Shown: one piece after another, positions 1 to 8,479 of the stretch
Layout of the letters: every line of letters starts with the position of its first letter
How positions within the stretch are numbered: position 1 is the stretch's first letter
Assembly (NCBI GenBank): GCA_903853285.1
Contig: CAINTF010000137.1
Location: forward strand, 1-11,992
Direction of reading: 5' to 3'
DNA: 11,992 nucleotides
From: an uncultured Acidimicrobium sp.
GTDB lineage: Bacteria; Actinomycetota; Acidimicrobiia; Acidimicrobiales; Ilumatobacteraceae
Notes under the pieces: generated by a model
Database searches by the model: none
The model's input: only the letters and a program-made list of their open reading frames with translations
Told to the model about the DNA's origin: nothing
Position numbers and translations under genes: made by a program

Positions 1-3000
1 CACCACTATTCGGTCGCGTAATCCGTTGAGCAACAATGTTTGCTGCGTCTCAGCCAATCCAAGTTCCCATGGCGCACCAACATGTTTGAGCGAAGTAAGC
101 GGAGATGCGCCAGTACCACCATCGTGACCCGAGACCAACACCACGTCGGCTTTGGCTTTACTCACACCCGCAGCAACTGTGCCGATACCAACTTCGGCCA
201 CCAACTTGACATGAACTCGAGCGGTTGGGTTCGAGTTTTTAAGATCGTGAATGAGTTGCTTCAAATCTTCAATCGAATAAATGTCGTGGTGTGGAGGAGG
301 ACTAATCAAGCCAACACCTGGAGTTGAGTAGCGAGTTTTTGCAATCCATGGATACACCTTGTGGCCGGGCAACTGGCCGCCCTCTCCCGGTTTTGCACCT
401 TGCGCCATCTTGATCTGCAAGTCGTCCGCATTCACTAAATACTCACTCGTCACACCGAAGCGTCCTGACGCAACCTGTTTAATTGCCGATCGCTTCGAGT
501 CGCCGTTTGATAGCGGAATATTTCGTTCTGCGTCTTCGCCACCCTCGCCCGTGTTGCTCTTGCCACCAATTCGGTTCATTGCAATCGCCAACGTTTCGTG
601 AACTTCAGCCGAGATAGACCCGTAGCTCATTGCTCCTGTAGAAAAACGCGTGACAAGACTGGCGACAGATTCGACTTCGTCAATTGGTATTGGCGTGCGA
701 TCTGCCGAGAATTCAAACAGACCACGCAAAGTGGACAACACGCGTGACTGATCATCCACCGACTTGGTGTACTGCTTAAAAACGTCGTACCGGCCAGCAC
801 GCGTTGCATGCTGCAACCGATACACAGTTTCTGGATTGAACAAATGATGCTCGCCCTCGCGGCGCCACTGATATTCACCGCCCAACTCAAGTTTGCGATG
901 CATTCGTTGATCAGGGCGAAGCGGATGCGCGATCGCGTGACGTGCAGCAACTTCTGAAGCGATCTCGCTCAGTCCAATGCCATCCAATCGCGAAACAGTT
1001 CCAGTAAAAAACTCGCCGACAAGTTCTTTGCTCAGTCCAAGTGCTTCAAATATTTGCGCGCCGGTATATGAAGCAACGGTGGAAACGCCCATCTTTGACA
1101 TGACCTTGAGGACGCCTTTGCCTGCAGCCTTGATGTAATTGTTGATTGCCTTTTGGGCATCAACGCCACCGAGTCCGTTAACACCTGTTCCATCATTCGC
1201 CGCGATCATGTCTTCGATCGATTCAAAAGCCAGATACGGATTGATGGCTCCTGCGCCATAACCAATCAGCAATGCCATGTGATGCACCTCGCGCGCATCA
1301 CCACACTCAACTATCAAACCAACTTGCGTGCGCTTCTTTTCTCTGATGAGGTGGTGATGCAAAGCGCTCGTCAGCAACAGTGACGGAATTGGCGCAAAAA
1401 CTTCATCAGAGTTTCTGTCAGAAATGACAATGATTCGCGCACCGTTATCAATAGCTTCGCTTGCAGTTGCCCGTGCCGCATTCAGCGCTTCGCGAAGCCC
1501 CTGTTCTCCATCAGCGACTCTGTACAGACCACTCACTACAACAGACCGCAATTGTGGATACGTGTTGTCGTCATTGATATGAATAATTTTTGCTAGTTGA
1601 TCGTTGTTAATGATTGGGAAAGGCAATACCAATTGTCGACAGTGCTCTGGACCTGCTTCGAGCAGATTGCTTTCTGGTCCCACTGCGGTGCCTATGGATG
1701 TCACGACTTCTTCACGGATTGCGTCAAGCGGTGGGTTCGTGACCTGTGCAAACATCTGCTGGAAATAATCAAACAGCAGTCGCGGGCGTGCGGACAACAC
1801 TGCGATCGGCGTGTCTGTCCCCATCGACCCAAGCGGTTCTCCACCACTCTTAGCCATTGGCGCCAAGATAATTTTGAGCTCTTCGTGTGTGTAACCAAAA
1901 ACTTGTTGGCGTCGCAGCACGCTGTCGCGACTAAACACCATGTGCTCTCGCGCCGGCAAGTCACCCAGTTCCACAAGTCCTGCGTCGAGCCATTCTTGAT
2001 ATGGCGCTGTCGAGCTCAGTTGCTGCTTAATCTCGTCGTCTTCAACAATGCGCCCCTCATTCGTGTCAATTAACAACATTCGACCTGGCTGCAGCCGACC
2101 TTTGCGCACAATCTTTGATTGATCTATGTCAACAACTCCGACTTCACTGGCCATGATCACAATGTCATCGTCGGTCACCCAGTATCGACTTGGTCGAAGC
2201 CCATTGCGGTCTAACACTGCGCCGATCAGAGTTCCGTCAGTGAAAGCAATACATGCTGGTCCGTCCCAAGGCTCCATTAATGAAGCATGGAATCGATAGA
2301 AGGCGCGCTTTTCTGCGCTCATCGTCTTGTTGTTTTCCCAGGCTTCAGGAATCATCATCATCACTGCGTGAGGCAAACTTCGGCCACCCAGGTGCAGTAA
2401 CTCGAGCACTTCATCAAAACTCGCAGAGTCACTGCCACCCATTGCGCAGATCGGAAATGCTCGCTCAAGCTCAGGCAGCAAACTGCTGTTCAAAAGAGAC
2501 TCACGTGTACGCATCCAGTTGCGATTACCTTGCACCGTGTTGATCTCACCGTTGTGGGCGATAAATCGGTAAGGGTGAGCAAGCGGCCACGATGGAAATG
2601 TGTTGGTCGAAAATCTGCTGTGCACGAGAGCGATCGCTGACTCAATTCGTGAATCGGTGAGGTCTGGGAAAAACATTGCCAACTGAGGTGTCGTCAACAT
2701 ACCTTTATAGATGAGTGTGCGGCTCGACAAGGACGGAAAGTACGTCTGCAATTCTGTTGGCAATTCGTGTTCAATGCGCTTGCGAGCAATGAATAACTTG
2801 CGGTCAAGCGCTATCTCTCGTGCGCCTTCCCTGTCCGCGATAAACACTTGCGAAAATGCTGGCATCACGTCTCGTGCGCTTTTGCCAAGACAACTTGGAT
2901 CAACTGGCACTTCACGCCATCCCAAGACATCGAGATTTTGTTCAGTAATGATTTGTTCAACCGCAGCGACTGCTGCATCACGAAGGTTTTTGTCAGCCGG

Positions 3001-3288
3001 CAAAAAGGCAATACCTACTCCGTAACTTCCTACGGCAGGCAAAACAAAACTGACAACCTCGGCAAAAAAACGATGTGGAATCTGAATCAATACACCCGCG
3101 CCGTCTCCGGTTTCTACCTCGGCACCAGTGGCGCCTCGGTGTTCCATACTGCAAAGCGCACCAATGCCCATCGCAACGATGTCATGCGACTTGCGACCTT
3201 TGATATCAACGACAAATGAGACGCCACAAGCGTCGTGTTCAAAGCGTGGGTCGTATAAACCGCTTGCAGGCGGCATTACATGTTGCAT
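1..3288 (-). CDS. gltB: Glutamate synthase (GOGAT) large/alpha chain, C-terminally cut by the window edge
   Basis: GltB makes two glutamates from 2-oxoglutarate and glutamine. The N-terminal class-II amidotransferase releases ammonia, which is tunnelled to an FMN-binding synthase domain. 1096 codons are visible, without a stop, out of the roughly 1500 usual for the family. After a short propeptide comes DACGV, whose Cys21 is the expected amidotransferase nucleophile once the propeptide is cleaved; HRGATGAE and [12 protein letters not shown] follow, and NWMRTRE lies near residue 257. Near the edge, PPPHHDIYS (about residue 997), [12 protein letters not shown] and [11 protein letters not shown] mark the FMN domain. 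The [3Fe-4S] cysteines and C-terminal beta-helix should lie outside the window. ATG 3288 is preferred: an in-frame TAG lies five codons upstream and AGGA sits about 10 nt before it; ATG 3276 is an alternative. I read the frame at many points and saw no break. The gltD partner is not visible and could lie to the left. Confidence 0.97.
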   Translation of the reverse strand, partial: MQHVMPPASGLYDPRFEHDACGVSFVVDIKGRKSHDIVAMGIGALCSMEHRGATGAEVETGDGAGVLIQIPHRFFAEVVSFVLPAVGSYGVGIAFLPADKNLRDAAVAAVEQIITEQNLDVLGWREVPVDPSCLGKSARDVMPAFSQVFIADREGAREIALDRKLFIARKRIEHELPTELQTYFPSLSSRTLIYKGMLTTPQLAMFFPDLTDSRIESAIALVHSRFSTNTFPSWPLAHPYRFIAHNGEINTVQGNRNWMRTRESLLNSSLLPELERAFPICAMGGSDSASFDEVLELLHLGGRSLPHAVMMMIPEAWENNKTMSAEKRAFYRFHASLMEPWDGPACIAFTDGTLIGAVLDRNGLRPSRYWVTDDDIVIMASEVGVVDIDQSKIVRKGRLQPGRMLLIDTNEGRIVEDDEIKQQLSSTAPYQEWLDAGLVELGDLPAREHMVFSRDSVLRRQQVFGYTHEELKIILAPMAKSGGEPLGSMGTDTPIAVLSARPRLLFDYFQQMFAQVTNPPLDAIREEVVTSIGTAVGPESNLLEAGPEHCRQLVLPFPIINNDQLAKIIHINDDNTYPQLRSVVVSGLYRVADGEQGLREALNAARATASEAIDNGARIIVISDRNSDEVFAPIPSLLLTSALHHHLIREKKRTQVGLIVECGDAREVHHMALLIGYGAGAINPYLAFESIEDMIAANDGTGVNGLGGVDAQKAINNYIKAAGKGVLKVMSKMGVSTVASYTGAQIFEALGLSKELVGEFFTGTVSRLDGIGLSEIASEVAARHAIAHPLRPDQRMHRKLELGGEYQWRREGEHHLFNPETVYRLQHATRAGRYDVFKQYTKSVDDQSRVLSTLRGLFEFSADRTPIPIDEVESVASLVTRFSTGAMSYGSISAEVHETLAIAMNRIGGKSNTGEGGEDAERNIPLSNGDSKRSAIKQVASGRFGVTSEYLVNADDLQIKMAQGAKPGEGGQLPGHKVYPWIAKTRYSTPGVGLISPPPHHDIYSIEDLKQLIHDLKNSNPTARVHVKLVAEVGIGTVAAGVSKAKADVVLVSGHDGGTGASPLTSLKHVGAPWELGLAETQQTLLLNGLRDRIVV

Positions 3289-3315
3289 CGTCGTCGTGTC
3301 CTATTTGAATGCTCG

Positions 3316-3342
3316 GTTCAGATGATCTCATTCAGTCTGAAC
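3316..3342. promoter_or_regulatory. Operator-like inverted repeat upstream of gltB
   Basis: GTTCAGA (3316-3322) and TCTGAAC (3336-3342) are perfect 7-bp inverted arms whose centres lie 20 bp apart, about two helical turns. Nested in the right half is a second palindrome, TTCAGTCTGAA (3331-3341). The element lies 28-54 bp upstream of the gltB start, in the only non-coding DNA before it. It fits a dimeric regulator site for nitrogen or glutamate control, but the binding protein is unknown and the repeat could be chance. Confidence 0.4.
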
Positions 3343-3358
3343 TTTTTGCAGATTGCTA

Positions 3359-3392
3359 AAAAGAAATCCGCAGGGACGACGCTGGCCCGTGC
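3359..3392 (-). terminator. Possible weak rho-independent terminator after the crotonase gene
   Basis: On the minus strand, 18 nt past the crotonase stop, GCACGGG pairs with CCCTGC (6 bp with one bulged C, loop of 10), followed after a few bases by the T-rich run TTTCTTTTT. This could separate the crotonase transcript from gltB, which would then need its own promoter in the remaining ~70 bp. The stem is short and bulged, so the call is tentative. Confidence 0.3.
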
Positions 3393-3410
3393 AAGAACTC
3401 TAGCGAGATA

Positions 3411-4283
3411 TCAGCGAAACAAACTGCCCGACTCAAAGTTTGGTGGACGCTTTTCAAAATGCGACTTCACTGCTTCAGCCTGGTTTGCGCTGCCAATCAA
3501 CTGGCCAATAGTTGCTCGTTCGGCCGCAAACTGCTCGGCTGCCCCACTATTTGCAAGCAAATTTATGAGTTTCTTGGCACCACGAACCGCTTCTGGGCTG
3601 CGACCTGCAATCTCACGAGCCATCGTCATTGCATCGGCATGCACATCTTGCGACAACTGAGTTGCAATGCCCATCTCATGTGCCTCATGACCACTGAAAA
3701 TGCGGGCAGTGAATACCAGATTTTTTACAATGTCCGGTCGCACAAGCCGGCTCAGCATCAATGTTCCCGTCATGTCGGGAATGAGACCCCAGTGCACTTC
3801 GCGCACTGATAGTTGAGTTTCTGGATGGACGATACGAATATCACATCCAAGAGCAATCTGAATTCCGCCACCCAACGCATGACCATGCACCGCCGCTATC
3901 ACTGGCACTGGCACTTCTTGCCACACCCAACACACCTGTTGTGCCATGTGCGTGATACGACCATCCACCATTGCACCAGCATTCATGTCTGGCTTGCTGT
4001 CATTTGAGTTTGTCCGAGGACCAGCCTCTGCCATCTGTGCAAACGATGAAAAATCGAGTCCAGCACAAAATGATGCACCGTCCCCAGACAGCACCACTAC
4101 ACGCAAGCCATCAAGGGTTTTGAGGTATTCGCCAGCAGCACTGAGAGACGTAAACATTGCGTTGTCGAGCGCATTCCGTTTATCGGCTCTATTCATCTTC
4201 ACATCGGCAATGCCATCAACTATCGAAACTGTGACCCGATCTTCAATAACCCCAGGCACATCTACTCGCTGAACTGCGCTCAT
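3411..4283 (-). CDS. Crotonase/enoyl-CoA hydratase family protein
   Basis: A 290-residue single-domain crotonase-fold protein, expected to act in the cytoplasm on an acyl-CoA thioester (hydration or isomerisation). The first oxyanion-hole segment is SFCAGLDF (residues 71-78); the second is HGHALGGG followed by IQIALGCDIR (133-150). Aligned by eye with rat enoyl-CoA hydratase, the second catalytic Glu is kept (Glu162 in VREVHWGL) but the first is Gln142. Asp170 in IPDMTG sits where dienoyl-CoA isomerases carry an Asp. The substrate is therefore uncertain; the GG(L/I)QIALG(A/C)DIR pattern is, from memory, shared by a broad subgroup annotated only as crotonase/ECH family. ATG 4283 was chosen because GGGG (4290-4293) lies 6 nt upstream; the in-frame ATG at 4331 adds 16 unlikely residues. 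The gene is divergent from the nitroreductase and lies 122 bp upstream of gltB on the same strand. Confidence 0.9.
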   Translation of the reverse strand: MSAVQRVDVPGVIEDRVTVSIVDGIADVKMNRADKRNALDNAMFTSLSAAGEYLKTLDGLRVVVLSGDGASFCAGLDFSSFAQMAEAGPRTNSNDSKPDMNAGAMVDGRITHMAQQVCWVWQEVPVPVIAAVHGHALGGGIQIALGCDIRIVHPETQLSVREVHWGLIPDMTGTLMLSRLVRPDIVKNLVFTARIFSGHEAHEMGIATQLSQDVHADAMTMAREIAGRSPEAVRGAKKLINLLANSGAAEQFAAERATIGQLIGSANQAEAVKSHFEKRPPNFESGSLFR

Positions 4284-4339
4284 CACATTCCCCTTTGCCA
4301 AGTCGTGTATCTCTATCGTGGCATGGCACACTAGACGCC

Positions 4340-4984
4340 ATGCAACTGAACCTTTCCTCCGAAGAAGTCCTTACATCCACCCGCAGCGTGCGTAAGCGTC
4401 TCGACTTCGAGAAGCCGGTCGAGCGCAAAATTGTTGAAGAATGCCTCGAAATCGCGCTTCAGGCGCCTACTGGCGGCAATAGCCAAGGATGGCATTGGAT
4501 TGTCATTGAAGACGCGGCAAAGAAAAAAGCACTTGCAGACATTTATCGCGCCAACTGGGCCGTCTACGCAAATCTTCCAAGCGGTAAGCCACGTGGAGAT
4601 GTCCGCGACGAGCAACTCCCCAAAGTTCGTGACTCGGCGACCTTTTTGGCGGAGAATTTCGAAAAGGCACCACTGCTACTTATTCCATGCATCGAAGGTC
4701 GTCTTGAAAATCTCGATGTTGCGAGTGGAGCAGGTGGTTGGGGTTCACTGCTTCCAGCAGTGTGGAGCTTCATGCTCGCTCTTCGCGGGCGCGGAATGGG
4801 TTCAGCATGGACGACGATTCACTTGATGTTTGATGGCGAGAAAAAGGCTGCCGAGCTTCTCGGTATTCCTTTCGACAAAGTCACTCAAGGCGGATTGTTT
4901 CCTATTGCCTACACAATCGGTACCGAATTCAAAGCAGCCAATCGACTTCCACTTGACAAGGTTCTGCACTGGAACAAGTGGTAA
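4340..4984 (+). CDS. Nitroreductase-family FMN oxidoreductase
   Basis: A 214-residue protein of the nitroreductase fold, which normally dimerises, binds FMN and uses NAD(P)H to reduce nitro-aromatics, quinones or other small substrates in the cytoplasm. The N-terminal TRSVRKRLDF (residues 14-23) and QAPTGGNSQGW (41-51) match the FMN-phosphate and ring-binding segments; GSLLPAVWSFMLALRGRGMGSAW (starting at 135) is the usual central-helix segment; the protein ends in HWNKW. The length is typical. ATG 4340 gives the canonical N-terminus; the in-frame ATG at 4295 would add 15 residues encoded over the promoter region of the divergent gene. No Shine-Dalgarno sequence precedes 4340, so a leaderless or weakly initiated mRNA is possible. 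Its stop lies 4 nt from the stop of the converging gntR gene, leaving no room for a separate terminator. The natural substrate cannot be told from sequence. Confidence 0.9.
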   Translation: MQLNLSSEEVLTSTRSVRKRLDFEKPVERKIVEECLEIALQAPTGGNSQGWHWIVIEDAAKKKALADIYRANWAVYANLPSGKPRGDVRDEQLPKVRDSATFLAENFEKAPLLLIPCIEGRLENLDVASGAGGWGSLLPAVWSFMLALRGRGMGSAWTTIHLMFDGEKKAAELLGIPFDKVTQGGLFPIAYTIGTEFKAANRLPLDKVLHWNKW

Positions 4985-4988
4985 CAAA

Positions 4989-5741
4989 CTAGTCAACGAG
5001 GCGTAAACCTGTTGGCGAAATAGAAGCCGGCACAGACGGCAACTCAACAACGAAGTTTGTGCGATGTGCAGGAAACACGTGATGTGAAACCAGCACGGCA
5101 TGTCCTGCATCGTTCTTGGTGACGCGATCACAATGCAACACGGGTGACCCCACTGGAATTTCGAGCAACCTTGCTTCAACTGCCGTTGCTGCATCCGCTC
5201 CAATTTTTTGTGTCGCCCCACCAAGCTTCACATTGAGCAAATCATAAAATGAAGTTGTCTCAACATCGTGACGAGACAAGTGCTTGCCAAGTTCAAATGA
5301 ACACCACACGGTCACGACCGCAAATGGTTCGTCGGCCGCCATGTTGATGCGCTTGACACGCAGTACTTGATCGCAGTCAAGTGTTTTAGCAATATTCCGT
5401 GATGCCTTTTCAAATGCAAATTCGATGATGTGGCGAGTTGGTGTCATGCCACTTGCCGACATCTGCTCCTCGATTGTCCCCAATCTGCCAAGCGTCTGCG
5501 ATATCGGATCGCTAGCTACAAACCAGCCAACCCCTTGTCGCGCACTCACGATGCCTTCTTCGCGCAATAATTCGAGAGCCCTGCGCACCGTCACACGACT
5601 CACTGCAAATTCACGGCTCAGTTCAGACTCGCTTGGCATCAATCGCCCGGCCAAAAAATGACCGACATTGATCCGCTCTCGCAGCGATGCCGCTATGTCT
5701 TGATACCGAATGCTTCGCACTTGTACTATACTTGTATACAT
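4989..5741 (-). CDS. GntR-family (HutC-type) transcriptional regulator with UTRA domain
   Basis: A 250-residue regulator. Residues about 12-76 form the GntR winged helix-turn-helix ([13 protein letters not shown], then [22 protein letters not shown], then [18 protein letters not shown]). Residues about 95-236 match the UTRA ligand-binding domain, with the typical [16 protein letters not shown] and [14 protein letters not shown] segments; the family binds small metabolites and usually represses its own or adjacent genes. ATG 5741 gives a normal N-terminus; a TTG at 5768 would be an unlikely extension. No Shine-Dalgarno sequence is visible. The gene is divergent from aconitase, with 47 bp between start codons, and its start codon lies inside a GTATAC-rich operator candidate. 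Control of the aconitase gene and of itself is the natural inference. The ligand is unknown; a TCA-cycle acid would make sense but is speculation. Confidence 0.92.
   Translation of the reverse strand: MYTSIVQVRSIRYQDIAASLRERINVGHFLAGRLMPSESELSREFAVSRVTVRRALELLREEGIVSARQGVGWFVASDPISQTLGRLGTIEEQMSASGMTPTRHIIEFAFEKASRNIAKTLDCDQVLRVKRINMAADEPFAVVTVWCSFELGKHLSRHDVETTSFYDLLNVKLGGATQKIGADAATAVEARLLEIPVGSPVLHCDRVTKNDAGHAVLVSHHVFPAHRTNFVVELPSVPASISPTGLRLVD
5719..5741. promoter_or_regulatory. Candidate GntR/HutC operator in the gntR-acn promoter region
   Basis: ACTTGTA occurs twice, at 5719 and 5730, exactly 11 bp (one helical turn) apart. The second copy leads into the 8-bp palindrome TGTATACA (5733-5740); the first is followed by GTACTATAC. 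HutC-subfamily operators are known to follow a GT...TA...AC pattern, which both halves resemble. The element contains TATACT (5727-5732), a good -10 hexamer for the aconitase gene (about 57 nt before its ATG), but no convincing -35 at standard spacing. Binding there would block the aconitase promoter and also the first codon of gntR. Confidence 0.55.
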
Positions 5742-5788
5742 GGCCGCAAATAGCAAGCCAGTATTCAAAAACTGAGAGGACTATCGAT

Positions 5789-8065
5789 ATGACTGCAACA
5801 GCAGGAACCCCCATCGAACTCGTCAACAGCGTGTACGCATCGCTTGAAGCAAACGTTGCACTTGGCCGTAAGCGCTTAGGTCGCAATCTCACGCTGACCG
5901 AAAAGATTCTGATCAACCATCTCACCGATCCAAAAAAACAAGAGATGGAGCGCGGACGCAGCTACGCAGACTTCGCACCAGATCGTGTTGCGATGCAAGA
6001 TGCCACCGCACAGATGGCCCTGTTGCAATTCATGACTGCTGGACTTCCAACTACTGCCGTGCCATCGACGGTTCATTGCGACCACCTCATTTCGGCAAAA
6101 GTTGGGGCTCGTATCGACATGGGTGTTGCAATCGACACCAATAAAGAGGTGTATGACTTCTTGCAAAGTGTTTCGGCAAAATATGGCATCGGTTTCTGGG
6201 GCCCAGGGAGCGGCATCATCCACCAAGTTGTACTCGAGCACTACGCATTCCCCGGCGGAATGATGATCGGAACTGACAGCCATACTCCGAATGCTGGCGG
6301 ACTTGGAATGGTCGCAATCGGAGTCGGTGGTGCTGATGCAGTAGATGTGATGACCGGTTTCCCATTCAATGTTCGTTGGCCAAAAGTAATTGGAGTAAAA
6401 CTCACCGGAAAACTTTCTGGTTGGTCTAGCCCGAAAGATGTCATTCTTGAAGTCGCACGCGTGCTTACCGTCGAAGGCGGCACCGGCGCAATTGTTGAAT
6501 ACTTCGGAGAAGGTGCCGACACCATTTCGGCAACTGGCAAAGCAACTATTTGCAACATGGGTGCCGAAATTGGGGCAACATGTTCAGTGTTTCCATATGA
6601 CGCAAACATGTCGGCTTACTTGCAAGCCACAGGACGTGCCGACATCGCCAAGGCCGCCGACAATGTTGCAACAAACCTGCGCCCAGACGACGATGCAACA
6701 TACGACCAAACCATCGTGATCGATTTATCGTCACTCAAGCCGCTCATCAATGGCCCGCACTCTCCAGACCGCGCTCACAAGATCGGCAAAGATATTGGCG
6801 CTGCAGCAACAGCAAACGAGTGGCCACTCGAGATCTCGTCGGCACTCATCGGTAGTTGCACCAACTCTTCATACGAAGACATCACACGTGCAGCGTCTGT
6901 TGCGCGTCAAGCAAGTGCTCATGGTCTCAAAGCAAAAGTTGAATTGCTCATCACTCCAGGCTCCGAGCAAATTCGTGCGACAATCGAACGAGACGGACTT
7001 CTCGCAGACCTTGAAGCGATTGGCGCAACAGTTTTAGCCAACGCGTGTGGTCCGTGCATTGGTCAGTGGGATCGATCAAAGGAAGTAACGGGTAAACCGA
7101 ACACCATCGTCAACTCGTTCAACCGCAATTTTCCTAAGCGCAACGACGGCTCGGCCAACACACTCAGTTTTGTTACAAGCCCCGACACCGTCATCGCACT
7201 CGCACTCGCTGGTCGTCTCGACTTTGATCCAACAACCGACACATTGACCGCACCTGACGGCACACAAGTGAAACTCGAGATTCCTCAAGGCGAAGTATTG
7301 CCAAAGGCCGGTTACGACGCAGGCAATGACACGTTCATTGCCCCACCCGCAGACGGCTCAAATGTGCAAGTGAGCGTCAGCCCAACAAGCGATCGACTGC
7401 AATTGCTCGAACCATTTGCAAAATGGAACGGCAACGACTTCCTCGGCATGCCGATTCTCATGAAGGCCAAAGGCAAATGCACCACCGACCACATCTCCGC
7501 TGCTGGTAAATGGCTCACCTACCGCGGTCACCTGCAGAATATTTGCGGCAACTTATTTGCTGGTGTCGTAAATGCATACAACGATGTTGTTGGTGAAGGC
7601 ATCGACATGATCGATGGACAAACACGCACCTTCCCAGAAATTGCCCGCCATTACGGCGACAACGAAGTGCAATGGACCGCAATCGGTGATCAGAATTATG
7701 GCGAAGGCTCGAGCCGCGAGCACGCCGCAATGGAGCCTCGATATCGCGGTGCTGCAGTGATATTTGCGCGCTCATTTGCTCGCATCGCAGAGACCAACCT
7801 CAAGAAGCAAGGCATTGTTCCACTCACATTCGCCGATCCAGCCATGTACGACATGATCGGCGAACTCGACACCATCACAGTGCGAGACATGCCGCCCAAG
7901 CCAGACCAACCGGTGCGTTGTTACCTCAATCAACGTGGTGGAGACCAGATCGAGTTTCAGGCACTGCATACATTCAGCAAAGAGCAAGTCGAATGGTTTA
8001 AGGCCGGCAGTGCGCTCAATGTGGTGCGTAAAAAGGTTACGAAGGCTGCTGCAAAAACAAAATAA
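5789..8065 (+). CDS. acn: Aconitate hydratase, mitochondrial-type, [4Fe-4S]
   Basis: Isomerises citrate to isocitrate via cis-aconitate in the TCA cycle, in the cytoplasm. The protein has 758 residues. The [4Fe-4S] ligands are Cys357 ([11 protein letters not shown]), Cys420 and Cys423 ([10 protein letters not shown]), with the same 63- and 3-residue spacing as human mitochondrial aconitase. Also present are [14 protein letters not shown], the [15 protein letters not shown] segment opening the C-terminal swivel domain, and the active-site serine loop [11 protein letters not shown]. Long blocks resemble mitochondrial ACO2 ([39 protein letters not shown]) much more than the ~890-residue bacterial AcnA/IRP group. 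A Lys/Ala-rich tail ends the protein. ATG 5789 is well supported: GAGAGGA lies 8 nt upstream. Reading could extend to 5687, but that part overlaps gntR and is not aconitase-like. It lies divergent from the HutC-type regulator, which probably controls it. A small membrane-protein gene follows after 18 bp. Confidence 0.97.
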   Translation: MTATAGTPIELVNSVYASLEANVALGRKRLGRNLTLTEKILINHLTDPKKQEMERGRSYADFAPDRVAMQDATAQMALLQFMTAGLPTTAVPSTVHCDHLISAKVGARIDMGVAIDTNKEVYDFLQSVSAKYGIGFWGPGSGIIHQVVLEHYAFPGGMMIGTDSHTPNAGGLGMVAIGVGGADAVDVMTGFPFNVRWPKVIGVKLTGKLSGWSSPKDVILEVARVLTVEGGTGAIVEYFGEGADTISATGKATICNMGAEIGATCSVFPYDANMSAYLQATGRADIAKAADNVATNLRPDDDATYDQTIVIDLSSLKPLINGPHSPDRAHKIGKDIGAAATANEWPLEISSALIGSCTNSSYEDITRAASVARQASAHGLKAKVELLITPGSEQIRATIERDGLLADLEAIGATVLANACGPCIGQWDRSKEVTGKPNTIVNSFNRNFPKRNDGSANTLSFVTSPDTVIALALAGRLDFDPTTDTLTAPDGTQVKLEIPQGEVLPKAGYDAGNDTFIAPPADGSNVQVSVSPTSDRLQLLEPFAKWNGNDFLGMPILMKAKGKCTTDHISAAGKWLTYRGHLQNICGNLFAGVVNAYNDVVGEGIDMIDGQTRTFPEIARHYGDNEVQWTAIGDQNYGEGSSREHAAMEPRYRGAAVIFARSFARIAETNLKKQGIVPLTFADPAMYDMIGELDTITVRDMPPKPDQPVRCYLNQRGGDQIEFQALHTFSKEQVEWFKAGSALNVVRKKVTKAAAKTK

Positions 8066-8083
8066 CTCAACTACTGTTCGAGC

Positions 8084-8347
8084 ATGGAGAGTCTTGCTCG
8101 TCTCGTAGCGATCATTCTTGGAGCTGCGCTTGGTTCAGGAATCATTGCAGTCTTTTTGTGGCGTAAACCACCACACAATGGGATAGTTCGCGCAGTGTTG
8201 GTTGTACTGATGTTGCCCGTGATGTGTATTGGAATATTTCTTGCCTCTCTCTCCGTTGGCATTGGAGTGCGCGCTCTAGGAGTCGCAATTTTTATTGCAG
8301 CCGTACTTGCAACAAAGTCGATGTTCGCTCGGAAGAATTTGCACTAA
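8084..8347 (+). CDS. Small hypothetical membrane protein
   Basis: An 87-residue protein I do not recognise. It has three hydrophobic stretches, about residues 5-26 (LARLVAIILGAALGSGIIAVFLW), 34-57 (IVRAVLVVLMLPVMCIGIFLA) and 62-78 (GVRALGVAIFIAAVLA), joined by short loops with RKPPHNG between the first two. A basic tail (FARKNLH) suggests the C-terminus stays in the cytoplasm by the positive-inside rule. It starts 18 bp after the aconitase stop with no clear ribosome binding site, so it may be read from the aconitase mRNA. The hydrophobic pattern, not similarity, supports it over the antisense frame at 8071-8262. Confidence 0.6.
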   Translation: MESLARLVAIILGAALGSGIIAVFLWRKPPHNGIVRAVLVVLMLPVMCIGIFLASLSVGIGVRALGVAIFIAAVLATKSMFARKNLH

Positions 8348-8357
8348 ACATCAGCCA

Positions 8358-8473
8358 AGAAATGGGAAAGGCCCCACATCTCTGCGGGGCCTCTCAACCT
8401 AAGAATCCTGTGGCGGGGGAGCCACATTTTTGGATTCTGTCGGGCGGGCTCTGGGGGGAGCCCACCGCGATAT
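8358..8473 (-). ncRNA. Candidate 6C-like small RNA (two C-loop hairpins plus terminator)
   Basis: Read on the minus strand, this gene-free DNA folds by eye into three hairpins in a row. The first (8463-8446) has the stem GGGCTC/GAGCCC around a loop with six consecutive C. The second (8438-8402) is AGAATCC, five A as a bulge, TGTGGC, the loop TCCCCC (five C), GCCACA and GGATTCT: 13 pairs in all, fully complementary. The third (8392-8369) is a GC-rich terminator. The actinobacterial 6C RNA family is defined by two stem-loops each carrying about six C in the loop, and its mycobacterial member acts in trans on G-rich ribosome binding sites. Promoter-like boxes lie just upstream. Ends are estimates: start near 8473, end in the U-rich tail near 8358, about 115 nt. 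The strand choice rests on the C-rich loops and on the T-rich tail being on this strand. The second loop has five rather than six C, so membership needs a covariance-model test. Confidence 0.65.
8369..8392 (-). terminator. GC-rich rho-independent terminator of the 6C-like RNA
   Basis: AGGCCCC (8392-8386 read on minus) pairs perfectly with GGGGCCT (8375-8369): 7 bp with a 10-nt loop, followed on the minus strand by TTTCCCATTTCTT. On the plus strand it is followed by CTCAACC without a T run. It is thus better as a minus-strand terminator, although the stem may also halt transcripts leaving the small membrane-protein gene 22 bp away. Confidence 0.65.
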
Positions 8474-8479
8474 GTAACT

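Noticed and set aside
1597..2073. 158-codon open frame on the plus strand inside gltB
   Set aside because: It is antisense to well-conserved gltB coding sequence and has no recognisable domain; its Cys/His/Arg-rich composition is typical of a shadow frame.
4284..4331. Longer crotonase start at 4331
   Set aside because: ATG 4283 has a good ribosome binding site and the family N-terminus; the longer form would leave only 8 bp before the divergent nitroreductase start.
4295..4339. Longer nitroreductase start at 4295
   Set aside because: The extra residues are not part of the family's N-terminus and cover the promoter space of the divergent crotonase gene.
5687..5788. Longer aconitase start giving 34 extra residues
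   Set aside because: The extension overlaps gntR and its operator, is not aconitase-like, and ATG 5789 has GAGAGGA at ideal spacing.
8071..8262. 63-codon minus-strand frame opposite the small membrane protein
   Set aside because: Polar, Arg/Thr-rich shadow; the plus frame has a clear three-helix hydrophobic pattern.
8369..8463. The three hairpins as tandem terminators of acn and the small membrane gene on the plus strand
   Set aside because: The third hairpin's T-rich tail is on the minus strand, and the two others have C-rich loops and fully paired outer stems that fit a structured minus-strand RNA better. Some bidirectional termination remains possible.
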